DNA of 64,000 bases, taken from assembly GCF_041146395.1 (NCBI RefSeq), contig NW_027182879.1, forward strand, positions 821,527 through 885,526, read 5' to 3'. The number at the start of each line of letters is the position of its first letter. Position 1 is the first letter of the stretch. Both the position numbers and the translations under genes were made by a program. The notes below the pieces were generated by a model. It worked only from the letters and a program-made list of their open reading frames with translations, made no database searches and was not told where the DNA came from. The stretch comes from Eulemur rufifrons (Eukaryota; Chordata; Mammalia; Primates; Lemuridae). Shown piece after piece: positions 1 through 12,860 of the stretch.

Positions 1-3000
1 TGCGGTAAGTATGTGACGGAGGGCAGGCCCTCTGTCAGTTCGCTGGTTTGTTTTTATTATCCCCCGAAAGGAGAAGTGGGCATGTGTGTGGCAGGTCAAA
101 AGTGCGGATCCTGTTTCAGTCTTAGACAGAAAGAGGATCGGCACTTTTCACCCCGTTCCATTTAGAATCCTTTGCTTCATCAGCTAGGAATCCACCATGG
201 GTCTCTAGACCGCTCTATGGAGGGTCCAATTAACTGGCTAGTTAAAAGAATTATGCTGCAGAGCTTTTGAAATAACAACTACCATGAAAATTTTTGACAG
301 CTTTTGCAGCATTTTTCACCATGATTATGATAATGTTCATCTGTGCTTCCTTAAACCCAGGATGGCTGCCATGGACAAACGTGTGCTGAGGCCTAGGTCA
401 CTTGCTCTTGCCAATACTTTGTATGGGATTCTGACAATAAGCCAGTATTTTAGGTATAATTCCACCATCCCATCTCCATTATTTTAAAAGGCAGAGGACT
501 TCTCGCCAGATAGCATCAGGATCAGTCACTGGAGGGGACGTTTTTGTGTGGTGTGGTGGGGGGCGTGGGTAGACCATCAGTCAATCCGATGGGTTGTTTT
601 TGTTATCCCTACAGAGGAGAAATGGGCACGTGTGTTGCAGGCAAAAAGTCCGGATCCTGTTACAGTCTTAGACTGAAACAGGATCCGCACTTTTCATCCT
701 GTTCCTTTAAGAATACTTTGATTCACCACCAGGCAATCCAACATGGTTCTCTAGACCCCTCTATGCATGGGCACAGGTAACTGGCTAGTTCAAAGAAGTA
801 TGCCGCAGAGCTTTTGAAATAACCACTACCATGGAAATTATTTGCCATGGGCATGTGTGTGGCAGGTGAAAAGTGCAGATACTGTTTCAGAGAATGAAAC
901 AGGATCTGCATGTTCATCCCATTCCTTTAAGAATCCTTTGCTTCATCAGCTGGGAATCCACCATTGGTCTCTATACTGCTCTATGCGTGGGCTCAGTTTA
1001 CTGACTAGTTCAAAGAATTATGCCGCATAGCTTTTGAAATAACCACTACCATGAGAATTATTTGACAGTTTTTGCAGTACCTATCACCATAATTGTTATA
1101 AGGTTCATCTGTGCCTCCTTAAACCCAAGATGGCAGCCACAGACAAAGGTGTGCTGAGGCCTAGGTCCCTTGCTGTTGCCAATAGTTGGGATGGGTGTCT
1201 GGCAATAAGCCAGTCTTTTAGGTATAATTACACCATCCTATCTTCATTATTTAAAAAGGCAGAGGACCTTTTGCCAGATAGCATAAGGATGAGTGGCTGG
1301 AGGGGACGTTTTTGTGTGGGGTGGTGGGTTCGGGGGCAGGCCATCTGTCTATCCGATGGGTTGTTTTTGTTTTCCCTAGAGAGAAGAAGTGGACATGTGT
1401 GTTGCAGGCAAAAAGTGCGGATCCTGTGTCAGTCGTAGACTGAAAGAGCATCCTCATTTTCAGCCTGTTCCTTTAAGAATCCTTTGATTAATCACCTGGG
1501 AATACACCAAGGTTCTCTAGACCCCTCTTTGCGTGGGCACAGGTAACTGGCTTGTTCCAAGAAGTATACCACAGAGCTTTAGAATTAACCAGAATGTTGA
1601 GAATTCTTTACCAGTTTTTAGCACGTTTCACCATAATTGTGATAACGTTTGTATGTGCCTCCTTAAACCCAAGATAGCTGCCATGGAAATAACTTTGCTG
1701 AGGCATACATGACTTGGTGTTTCCTATTTTTGTTAGTGGAGACTGATAAGAAGCCATTCTTCTAAGTATCATTCCACCATCCTTTCTTCATTGTTTAAAA
1801 ATTCAGGGAAATTTTGAAAGTTAGCATAATAATTAGTAGCTGGAGGGGACGTTTTTTTTTGGTGGGGTCGGTGTGGGTAGTGGGGTCAGGCCCCCTGTCA
1901 GTTCGCAGGTTTGTTTTTATTATCCTTAGAGAGTAGAAGTGGGCATGTGTATGGCAGGGGAAAAGTGCGCATCCTATTTCAGAGACTGAAACAGGATCCG
2001 CACTTTTGATCCCGTTCCTTTAAGAATCCTTCGCTTCATCAGCTGGGAATCCACCTTGGTTCTCTGCACCCCACTATTGTGGTCCCTCTTAACTGGCTAG
2101 TTCAAAGAAGTATGCCGCAGAGCTCTTCAAATAACCACTACTATTGAAATTATTTGCCAGCTTTTCCAGCACTTTTACTATAATTTTGATAAGGTTCATC
2201 TGTGCTTCCTTAAACCCTAGATGACTGCCACGGACAAACCTATTCTGAGGTCTAGGTCACTTCCTGTTGCCAATAATTGGTATGGGACTCTGGAAAAAGG
2301 CCAGTTTTTAGGTATCATTCCACCATCCTATCTCCATTATTTTAAAAGGCAGAGGACCTTTCGCCAGATAGCATAAGGATGAGTCGCTGGAGGGGACGTT
2401 TTTGTGTGTGGTGGTGGGGGGTGGGGGCAGGCCATCTGTCAATCGGATGGGTTGATTTTGTTATCCCTAGAGAGGAGAAGCGGGCATGTGTATTGCAGGC
2501 GAAAAGTGAATATACTGTTTCAGTCTTAGACTGAAACAGGATCCACACTTTTCAGCCTGTTCCTTTAAGAATCCTTTGATTCTTCACCTGGGAATCCACC
2601 ATGGTTCTCTAGACCCCTCTAAGCGTGGGCCCAGAAAACTGGATGGTTCCAAGAAGTATTCCACAGAGCTTTTAAAATAACCACTACGTTGAGAATTGTT
2701 TGCCAGTTTTTGCAGCACCTTTCACCATAATTGTCATAAGGTTCGTCTCTTCCTCCTTAATCTCGAGATTGCTGCCATGGACAAAACTTTGCTGAGGCCT
2801 GGCTCACTTGATGTTGCCGATCCTTGGTACTGGAGACTGGCAAGAATACATTCTTTTAAGTATCATTCCACCGTCCTTTCTCCACTATTTAAAAGCCAGA
2901 GCATCTTTCTCAAGTTAGACTAACAAGGAGTCGCTGGACGGGAAGTTTTTATGTGGGGTCTGGGGGCTGGTGTGGCAAGCCCTCTGTCAGTTCTGTGGTT

Positions 3001-4185
3001 TCTTTTTATTCTCCCCTGAGAGGGGAAGTGGGCATGTGTTTGGCAGGTGAAAAGTGCGGATCCTGTTTCAGAGAATGAAACAGGATCCCGATGTTGATCC
3101 CGTTCCTTTAAGAATCCTTTGCTTCATCACCTGGGAATCCACCATGGTTTTCTATGCGTGGGCCCAGTTAACTGGCTAGATCAAAGAAGTGTGCCTCAGA
3201 GCTTTTGAAATAACCGCTACCATGGAAATTATTTGCCAGCTTTTCCAGCACTTTTACCATAATTTTGATAAGGTTCATCTGTGCTTCCTTAAACCCAGGA
3301 TGGCTGCCATGGACAAACCTATACTGATGGCTATCTTGCTTGGTGTTGCCAATACTTGGTACGGGAGTCTGACTAGAATCCAGTCTTTTAATTATCATTG
3401 CACCATCCTTTCTCCCTTATATTAAAAGGCAGAGCAACTTTCGGCAGTTAGCATAAGAATGAGTCAAGGGAGGGGAATTTTTTGTGTGGGGTCGGCGTGG
3501 GTTGGGAGACAGGCCCTCTGTCAGTCCAGTGGTTTGTATTTATTATGCCCAGACAGGGAAGTGGATATGTGTGTGGCAGGTGAAAAGTGCGGATCCTGTT
3601 TCAGGCTTACACTGAAACAGGATCCGCACTTTTGAGCCTGTTCCTTGAAAAATCCTTTGATTCATCAACTGGGAATCCACCATGTTTCCCTAGACCACTA
3701 CATGCATGGGCCCATGTAACTGGCCAGTACCAAGATGTATGCCGCACAGCTTTTGAGATAAACACTACGTTTAGAATTATTTGTCATTTTTTGCTGCACA
3801 TATCACCATAATTGTAATAAGGTTCCACTGTGCCTCCTTAAACACAAGATGGCTGCCACGGAGAAAACTATGCTGAGTCCTAGCTCACTTGGATTTCACG
3901 CCACTTCTTACTGGAGCCTGGAAGGAGGCCATTCTTTTAAATATCATTCCACCATCGTTTCTCCATTATTTTAAAATGCAGGGAACCTTTTGTAGTTAAC
4001 ATAATAATTAGTAGCTGGAGGGGATTTTTTTTTGTGGGGTCGGTGTGGGTGGGGGGCGCAGGCCCTCTGTCAGTTTGCTGGTTTGTTTTTATTTTCCCCA
4101 GAGATGAGAAGTGGGCATGTGTGTCGCAGGTGAAAAGTGCGGATACCATTTCTGTCCTAGACTAAAACAGGACCCACACTTTTCA
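1..4185 (+). repeat. Array block 1: A, A, B, A', C, E, D
   Basis: Begins inside a monomer whose palindrome is near 105-155. Class segments are near 400 (A), 1170 (A), 1715 (B), 2260 (A'), 2810 (C), 3350 (E) and 3890 (D). Between the two A monomers, one copy has lost about 320 bp: the sequence passes from the ATTATTTGCC segment directly to GGGCATGTGTG at about 841-848. The last six monomers form a full six-member cycle. Confidence 0.8.
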
Positions 4186-6935
4186 CCCCGTTCCTTTAAG
4201 AATCCTTTGCTTCATCAGCTGGGAATCCACCATGGGTCTCTAGACCGCTCTATGCGTGGGCCAAATTAACTGGCTGGTTCAAAGAATTATGCCACAGACC
4301 TTTTGAAAAAACCACTACCATGAGAATTTTTTGAGACCTTTTGCAGCACCTTTCACCATAATTGTGATAAGGTTCATCTGTGCACACTTAAACCCATGAT
4401 GGCTGCCAGGGACAAACATGTACTGAGGCCTAGGTCAGTTGCTGTTGCCAACACTTGGTAAGGGAGTCTGGCAATAAGCCAGTCTTTTAGGTATAATTCC
4501 ACCATCCTATCTCCATTATTTTAAAAGGCAGAGGACCTTTGGCCAGATAGCATAAGGATAAGTCGCTGGAGGGGACGTTTTTGTGTGTGGTGGTGCTGGG
4601 CGGGGGCAGGCCATCTGTCAATCCGATAGGTTGTTTTTGTTATCCCTGGAGAGGAGAAGTGGGCATGTGTGTTGCAGGCAAAACGTGGGGATCCTGTTTC
4701 AGTCATAGACTGAAAGAGCATCCTCATTTTCAGTCTGTTCCTTTAAGAATCCTTTGATTCATCACCCTGTAATCCACTATGGTTCTCTCGACCACTCTAT
4801 GGGTGGGCACAGGTAACTCGCTTGTTCTAAGATGTATGCCACAGAGCTTTTGAATTAACCACTACGTTGAGAATTATTTGCCTGGTTTTCAGCACGTTTC
4901 ACCATAATTGTGATAATGTTTGTATGTGCCTCCATAACCCCAAGATGGCTGCCACGGACATAACTATGCTGGAAGCGTAGCTGACTTGGTGTTGCCTATT
5001 TTTGTTAGTGGAGACTGACAAGAAGCCATTCTTCTAAGTATCATTAACATCCTTCCTCCATTATTTAAAAATCCAGGGATATTTTGCAAGTTAGCATAAT
5101 AATAAGTAGCTGGAGGGGACTTTTTTTTTTTGTGATGTCAGAGTGGGGCAGGCAGGCCCTTTGTCAGTTAGCTGGTTTGTTTCTATTATCCCCAGAGAAG
5201 AGAAGTGCGCATGTGTGTGGCAGGCGAAAAGTGGGGATCCTGTTTGAGTCTTAGACAGAAACAGGATCCGCACCTTTCACCCCTTTCCATTAAGAATCCT
5301 TTGTTTGATCAGCTGGGAAACCCCATGGTTTTCTAGACCCCTCTATTCGTGGGCACAGAAAACTGCCTGGTTCCAAGAAGTATTCCACAGAGCTTTTGAA
5401 ATAACCACTACGTTGGGAATTATTTGCCAGGTTTTGCAGCACCTTTATCCATAATTGTCATAAGGTTCTTATGTTCCTCCTCAATGTTGAGATGGCTGCC
5501 ATGGACAAAACTATGCTGAGGCCTAGCTCACTTGGTGTGGCCGATACTTGATACTGGAGACTGGCAAAAATACATTCTTTTAAGTATCATCCCAACGTCC
5601 TTTCTCCACTCTTTTAAAAGCCAGAGCACATGTTGGCATTTAGAATAACAGGCAGTCACTGGAGGGGAGGTTTTTATGTGGGGTATGGGGAGGTGGTGGG
5701 GCAAGCCCTCTTTCAGTTCGCTGGTTTGTTTTTATTATCCCCAGAGAGGAGAAGTGGGTATGTGTGTGGCAGGTGAAAAGTACGCATCCTGTTTCAGAGA
5801 ATGAAACAGGATCCGCAGTTTTCATCCCGTTCCTTTAAGAATCCTTTGGTTCATCAGCTGGGAATCCACCTTGGTTCTCTACACCCCAGTATGCGTGGGT
5901 CCTGTTAACTGGCTAGTTCAAAGAAGTATGCCGCAGAGCTTTTGAAATAACCACTACCATAGAAATTATTTGCCAGCTTTTTAACACATTTACCATAATT
6001 TTGATAAGGCTCATCTGTGCTTCCTTAAACCCAGGATGGCTGCAAAGGACAAACCTATACTGAGGGCTATCTCCCTTGGTGATGCTAATACTTGGTATGG
6101 GAGAATGACAAGAATCCTGTCTTTTAATTATCATTGCACCTTCCTTTCTCCCTTATATTAAAAGGCAGAGCAACTTTCGGCAATTAGCATAAGGATGAGT
6201 CACTGGAGGGGACGTTTTTGTGTGGGGTCGGGGTGGGTTGGGGGACAGGTCCTCTGTCAATCCTGCGGTTTGTATTTATTACGCTCAGACAGGGGAAGGG
6301 AATATGTGTGTGACAGGTGAAAATTGCGGATCCTGTTTCAGTCTTAGACTGAAACATCATTGGCACTTTTCAGCCTGTTCCTTTAAAAATCCTTTGATTC
6401 ATCAGCTGGGAATCCACCCTGGTTCCCTAGACCCCTCTATGCATGGGCCCAGGTAACTGGCCAGTACCAAGATGTATGCCACAGAGCTTTCGAAATTAAC
6501 ACTACGTGTAGAATTATTGGCCAGTTTTTGCAGCACTTATCACCATAATTTTGATAAGGTTCGTTTGTGCCTCCTTAAACACAAGATGGCTGCCACGGGG
6601 AAAACTATGCTTAGGCCTAGCTGACTTGGATTTCACGACACTTGTTACTGGAGCCTGGAAGGAGGCCATTCTTTTAAGTATCATGCCACCATCATTTCTC
6701 CATTATTTTAAAATGCAGGGAACCTTTTGCAAGTTAGCATAATAAATAGTAGCTGGAGGGGAATTTATTTTTTTGTGGGGTCAGTGTGGGTCGGGCGCAC
6801 AGGCCTTTTCTCAGTTCTGTGGTTTGTTTATATTATCCCCAGAGAGGAGAAGTGGGCATGTGTGTGGCAGGTGAAATGTGCCGATCCCGTTTCTGTCTTA
6901 GACTGAAACAGGACCCGCAATTTTCACCCCGTTTC
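4186..6935 (+). repeat. Array block 2: A, B, C, E, D (five-monomer cycle)
   Basis: Class segments are near 4450 (A), 4990 (B), 5540 (C), 6080 (E) and 6640 (D). Block length is about 2,750 bp, equal to five units of about 550 bp. The E monomer holds a clean G-quadruplex motif at 6224-6244. Confidence 0.8.
6224..6244 (+). other. G-quadruplex motif, representative of class E monomers
   Basis: Four runs of at least three G (GGGG, GGGG, GGG, GGGGG) are separated by loops of 2, 1 and 2 nt. The same arrangement recurs in class E monomers, for example near 22,570 and 25,315 in weaker form, about 90-110 bp before the palindrome. Other classes have a G-rich tract at the same place, often with fewer runs. 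Confidence 0.75.
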
Positions 6936-9475
6936 TTTAAGAATCCTTTGCTTCATCAGATGGGAATCCACCATGGGTCTCTAGACCGCTCTATCCGTGG
7001 GCCCAGTTAACTGGCTAGTTCAAAGAATTATGCCGCAGAGCTTTTGAAATAACCACTACCATGAGAATTATTTGACAGCTTTTGCAGCACCTTTCACCAT
7101 AATTGTGATAAGGTTCATCTGTGCCTCCTTAAACCCAAGATGGCTTCCAGGGACAAACGTGTGCTGAGGCCTAGGTCACTTGCGTTGCCAATACTTGGTA
7201 TTGGAGGCTGACAATAAGCCAGGCTTTTAGGTATAATTCGAGGATCCTATCTCCATTATTTTAAAAGGCAGAGGACATTTCGCCAGATAGCATAAGGATG
7301 AGTCGTTGGAGGGGACGTTTTTGTGTGGGGTGGTTCGGGGTGGGGACAGGCCATGTGTCAATCCAATGGGTTGTTTTTGTTATCCCTAGAGAGGAGAAGT
7401 GGGCATGTGTGTTGCAGGCAAAAAGTGTACTCTAAGACAACACACATGCACTCTAAGAGTGAAACAGGATCCGCCTTTTTCAGCCTGGTCCTTTAAGAAT
7501 CCTTTGATTCATCACCTGGGAATCCACCATGGTTCTCTATACCCCTTTATACGTGGTCCCAGAAACCTGCCTGGTTCCAAGAAGTATTCCACAGAGCTTT
7601 TGAAATAACCACTACGTTGAGAATTGTTTTCCAGTTTTTGCAGGACCTTTCACCATAATTGTCATAAGGTTCATCTCTTCCTCCTTAATCTCGAGAAGGC
7701 GGCCATGGACAAAACTATGTTGGGGCCTAGCTCACTTGGTGTGTCCGATACTTGGTACTGGAAACTGGCAAGAATACATTCTTTTAAGTATCATTCCACC
7801 GTCCTTTCTACACTATGTTAAAAGCCAGAGCACCTTTCGGCAGTTACAATAACAAGGTCTCTCTTGAGGGGAAGTTTTTATGTGGGGTCTGGGGGGCTGG
7901 TGGGGCAAGCCCTCTGTCAGTTCTGTGGTTAGTTTTTATTATCCCCAGAGAGGAGAATTGGGCATGTGTTTGGCAGGTGAAAAGTGCGGATCCTGTTTCA
8001 GAGAATGAAACCTGATCCGCATGTTCATCCCGATCCTTTAAGAATCCTTTGCTTCATCAGCTTTGAATCCACCATGATTCTCTACACCCCACTATGGATG
8101 GGCCCAGTTAACTGGCTATTTCAAAGAAGTATGCCGCAGAACTTTTGAAATAACCACTACCATGGAAATTATTTGCCATCTTTTCCAGCACTTTTACCAT
8201 TATTTTGATAAGGTTGATCTGTGCTTCCTTAAACCCTAGATGGCTGCGATGGACAAACCTATACTGAAGGCTATCTGTCTTCGTGTTGAAAATACTTGGT
8301 ACGGGAGTCTTAGAAGAATCCAGTCTTTTAATTATAATTGCACCATCCTTTCTCCCTTATATTAAAAGGCAGAGCAACTTTTGGCAGTTAGCATAAGGAT
8401 GAGTCACTGGAGCGGACGTTTTTGTGTGAGGTCGGGGTAGGTTTGTGGACAAGCCCTCTGTCAGTCCGGTGGTTTGTATTTATTATGCCCAGACAGGGGA
8501 AGTGGATATGTGTGTGGCAGGTGAAAAGTGCAGATCCTGTCTCAATCTTAGACTGAAAAAGGATCCGCACTTTTCATCCTGTTCCTTTAAAAATCCTTTG
8601 ATTCATTAGCTGGGAATCCACCATGGTTCCCTAGACCCCTCTATGCATGGGCCCAGGTAACTGGCCAGTACCAAGATGTATGCCGCAGAGCTTTCGAAAT
8701 TAACACTACGTGTAGAATTATTGGCCAGTTTTTGCAGCACTTATCACCATAATTTTGATAAGGTTCGTCTGTGCCTCCTTAAACACAAGATGGCTGCCAC
8801 AGAGAAAACTATGCTGAGGCCTAGCTCCCTTGGATTTCATGACACTTATCACTGGAGTTTGGAAGGAGGCCATTCTTTTAAGTGTCATTCCACCATCGTT
8901 TCTCCATTACTTTGAAATGCAGGGAACCTTTTGCAAGTTAGCATAATAATTAGTATCTGGAGGGGATTTTTTTTGTGGGGTCGGTGAGGGTGGGGGGCGC
9001 AGGCCCTCTGTCAGTTCGCTTGTTTGTTTTTAGGTTCCCCAGAGAGGAGAAGTGGGCATGTGTGTGGTAGGGGTAAAGTGTGGATCACGTTCTTGTCTTA
9101 GACTGAAACAGGACCAGCAATTTTTTTTTTTTTTGAGACAGAGTCTCACTCTGTTGCCCAGGCTAGAGTGAGTGCCGTGGCGTCAGCCTAGCTCACAGCA
9201 ACCTCAAACTCCTGAGCTCAAGGGATCCTCCTGCCTCAGCCTCCCGAGTAGCTGGGACTACAGGCATGCACCACCATGCCCGGCTAATTTTTTCTATATA
9301 TATTTTTAGCTGTCCATATAATTTCTTTCTATTTTTAGTAGAGATGGGGTCTCGCTCTTGCTCAGGCTGGTCTCGAACTCCTGAGCTCAAACGATCGGCC
9401 CACCTCGGCCTCCCAGAGTGCTAGGATTACAGGCGTGAGCCACCACGCCCGGCCAGGACCTGCACTTTTCACCCC
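6936..9475 (+). repeat. Array block 3: A, C, E, D with Alu in the last palindrome
   Basis: Class segments are near 7180 (A), 7740 (C), 8280 (E) and 8840 (D); the B monomer is missing. The A monomer has an altered palindrome (7426-7480) where the left arm is replaced by sequence containing CTCTAAGACAACACACATG. The D monomer's palindrome is split by an Alu at 9121-9454. Confidence 0.75.
9121..9454 (-). mobile_element. Full-length strepsirrhine-type Alu (minus strand)
   Basis: Starts with a T-run (the reverse-strand A tail) and ends with CACCACGCCCGGCC, the reverse complement of the Alu 5' end. The internal linker holds the A/T-rich TATATATTTTTAGCTGTCC insertion typical of lemur Alus. It is flanked by AGGACCAGCAA (9110-9120) and AGGACCTGCAC (9455-9465), an imperfect target-site duplication. 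It inserted inside the right arm of a class D palindrome. Confidence 0.93.
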
Positions 9476-12400
9476 GTTCCTTTAAGAATCCTTTGCTTCA
9501 TCAGCTGGGAATCCACCATGGGTCTCTAGACCGCTCTATGCTTGGGCCAAGCTAACTGGCTAGTTCAAAGAATTATGCCCCAGACCTTTTGAAATATCCA
9601 CTACTATGAGAATTATTTCACAACTTTTGCAGCACCTTTCACCATAATTGTGATAAGGTTCATATGTTCGTCCTCAAACCCAAGATGGCTGCCAGGGACA
9701 AACGTGTGCTGAGGCCAAGTAACTTGCTGTTGCCAATACTTGGTAAGGGAGTCTGGCAATAAGCCAGTCTTTTAGGTATAAATTCACCATCCTATCGCCA
9801 TTATTTTAAAAGGCAGAGGACCTTTCGCCAGATACCATAAGGATGAGTCATTGGAGGGAACGTTTTCGTGTGGGGTGGAGGGGGGGGAAAGGCCATCTGT
9901 CAATCTGATGGGTTATTATAATCCCCAGAGAGGAGAAGTGGGCATGTGAGTAGCATGTGAAAGGTGTGGATCCTGTTTTAGAGACTGAAACATCATTCGC
10001 ACTTTTAATCCCTTTCCTTTAAGAATGCTTCATAAGCTGAGAATCCACCATGGTTCTCTGCACCCTACTATGCGTGGGCCCAGTTAACTTGCTAGTTCAA
10101 AGAAGTATGCCGCAGAGCATTTGAAATAACCACTACCATGGAAATTATTTGCCACCTTTTGCAGCACATTTACCATAATTTTGCTATCGTTCATCTGTGC
10201 TTCCTTAAACCCTAGATGGGAGCGACGGACAAAACTATACTGAGGGCTATCTGGCTTGGTGTTGCCAATACTTGGTACGGGTGTATGACAAGAATCCAGT
10301 CTTTTAATTATTATTGCACCATACTTTCTCCCTTATATTAAAAGGCAGAGCATCTTTCAGCAGTTAGTCTTAGGATGAGTCACTGGAGGGGAGGTTTTTG
10401 TGTGGGGTCGGCGTGGGATGGGGGACAGGCCCTCTGTCAGTCCGGCAGTTTGTATTTATTATGCCCAGAATGGGTAAGTGGATATGTGTGTGGCAGGTGA
10501 AAAGTGCAGATCCTGTTTCAGTCTTAGACACCAAGTCTAAGGGACATCAGGCCCTCTGTCAGTTCCCAGGTTTGTTTTTATTATCCCCAGAAAGGAGAAG
10601 TAGGCATGTGTGTGGCAGGGGAAAAGCGCAGATCCTGTTTCAGAGACTGAAACAGGATCCGCACTTTTCATCTGGTTCCTTTAAGAAAACTTCGCTTCAT
10701 CAGCTGGGAATCCACCTTGGTTCTCTACACCCCACTATGTGTGGGCCGAGTTAACTGGCTAGTTCAAAGAAGTATGCCGCAGAGCTTTTGAAATAACCAA
10801 TACTATGGAAATTATTTGACAGCTTTTCCAGCACTTTTACCATAATTTTGATAAGGTTCATCTGTGCTTCCTTACACCCTAGATGGCTGCCAGGGACAAA
10901 CCTATGCTGCGGCCTAAGTCACTTCCTGTTGCCAATAATTCATATGGGAGTCTGGCAATAAGCCAGTCTTTTTGATATAATTCCACCATCCTATCTCCAT
11001 TATTTTAAAAGGCAGAGGAACTTTCGCCAGATAGCATAAGGATGAGTCGCTGGAGGGGACGTTTTCGTGTGGGGTGGTGGGGGGCGGGGCAGGCCATCTG
11101 TCAATCCGATGGGTTGTTTTTACTATCCCTAGAGAGGAGAAGTGGGCATGTGTGTTGCAGGCAAAAAGTGCGGATGCTGTTTCAGTCTTTGACTGAAACA
11201 TGATCCGCAATTTTCAGCCTGTTCCTTTAAGAAACATTTGAATCATCACCTGGGAATCCACCATGGTTCTCTAGACCCCTCTATGCGTGGGCCCAGAAAA
11301 CTGCCTGGTTCCAAGAAGTATTCCACAGAGCTTTGGAAATAACCACTACGTTGAGAATTATTTGGCAGTTTTTGGAGCACCTTTCACCATAATTGTCATA
11401 AGGTTCGCCTCTTCCTCTTTAATCTCGAGATGGCTGCCATGGACAAAACTATGCTGAGGCCGAGCTCACTTGGTGTGGCCGATACTTGGTACTGGAGACT
11501 GGCAAGAATGCATTCTTTTAAGTATCATTCCACCATCCTTTCTCCATTATTTAAAAGCCAGAGCACCTTTCGGCAGTTAGAATATGGAGTGGCTGGAGGC
11601 GAAGTTTTTATGTTGAGTCTAGGGGCTGTTGGGCAAAGCCCTCTGTCAGTTCTGTGGTTTGTTTTTATTATCCCCAGAGAGGAGAAGTGGGCATGTGTTT
11701 GGCAGCTGAAAAGTGCGGATCCTGTTTGAGAGAATTTAACCTGATCCACACGTTCATCCCGTTCCTTTAAGAATCCTTTGCCTCAGCAGCTGGGAATCCA
11801 CCATTGTTCTCTGCATCCGACTATGCGTGGGCCCAGTTAACTGGCTATTTCAAAGAAGTATGCCGCAGAACTTTTGAAATAACCACTACCATGGAAATTA
11901 TTTGCCAGCTTTTTCAGCACATTTACGATAATTTTGATAAGGTTCATCTGTGCTTCCTTAAACCCTAGATGGCTGCCACAGACAATCCTATACTGAGGGT
12001 TCTCTCGCTTGGTGTTCCCAATACTTGGTACGGGATTCTGACAAGAATCCCGTCTTTTAATTATCATTGCACAATCCTTTCTCCCTTATATTAAAAGGCA
12101 GAGCATCTTTTGGCAGTTAGCATAAGGATGAGACCGTGGAGTGAAATTTATTTCGTGGGCTCGGGGTGGATTGGGGGACAGGCCCTCTGTCAGTCCGGCG
12201 GTTTGTATTTATTATGCCCAGACAGGGGAAGTGTATATGTGTGTGGCAGGTGAAAACTGGGTATCCTGTTTCAGTCTTACTGAAAGAGTATCCGCACTTT
12301 TCAGCCTGTTCCTTTAAAATTCTTTGATTCATCAGGTGTGAATCCACCATGGTTTCCTAGACCCCTGTATGCATGGGCCCAGGTTCCTGGCCAGTACCAA

Positions 12401-12860
12401 GATGTATGCCGCAGAGGTTTTGAAATAAACACTACGTGTAGAATTATATGCCAGTATTTCCAGCACATATCACCATAATTGTGATAAAGTTCATCTGTGC
12501 CTCCTTAAACACATGATGGCTGCCATGGAGAAAACTATACTGAGGCCTAGGTCATTTGAATTTCATGACACTTGTTCCTGGAGCCTGGAAGGAGGCCATT
12601 CTTTTAAGTATTATTCCACTATTCTTACTCCATTACTTTAAAATACAGTCAACCTTTTGCAAGTTAGCATAATAATTAGTATCTGGAGGGTACATTTCTT
12701 TTCTGGGCTCAGTGTGTGTAGGGGTGCAAGCCCTCTGTCAGTTCTCTAGTTCGTGTTAATTTTCCTTAGAGAGGAGAAGTGGGCATGTGTGTGTCAGGTG
12801 AAAAGTGTGGATCCCGTTTCTGTCTTAGACTGAAACAGGACCTGCACTTTTCACCCTGTT
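9476..12860 (+). repeat. Array block 4: A, E, (deleted copy), A', C, E, D
   Basis: Class segments are near 9730 (A), 10260 (E), 10920 (A'), 11470 (C), 12010 (E) and 12550 (D). After the E palindrome begins, the sequence jumps at about 10530-10545 to the CAGGCCCTCTGTCAG segment of a following unit, so most of one monomer is missing. The breakpoint sits at the palindrome centre. Confidence 0.75.

Noticed and set aside
6220..6456. Recurrent open frames of 60-90 codons in many monomers, with similar peptides (for example starting near 6220, 19820, 22566, 37153)
   Set aside because: They recur because the DNA repeats. Frames also stay open on the opposite strand through the palindrome, starts differ between copies, and many copies have stops or frameshifts. 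No known domain. A dN/dS test across monomers would be decisive.
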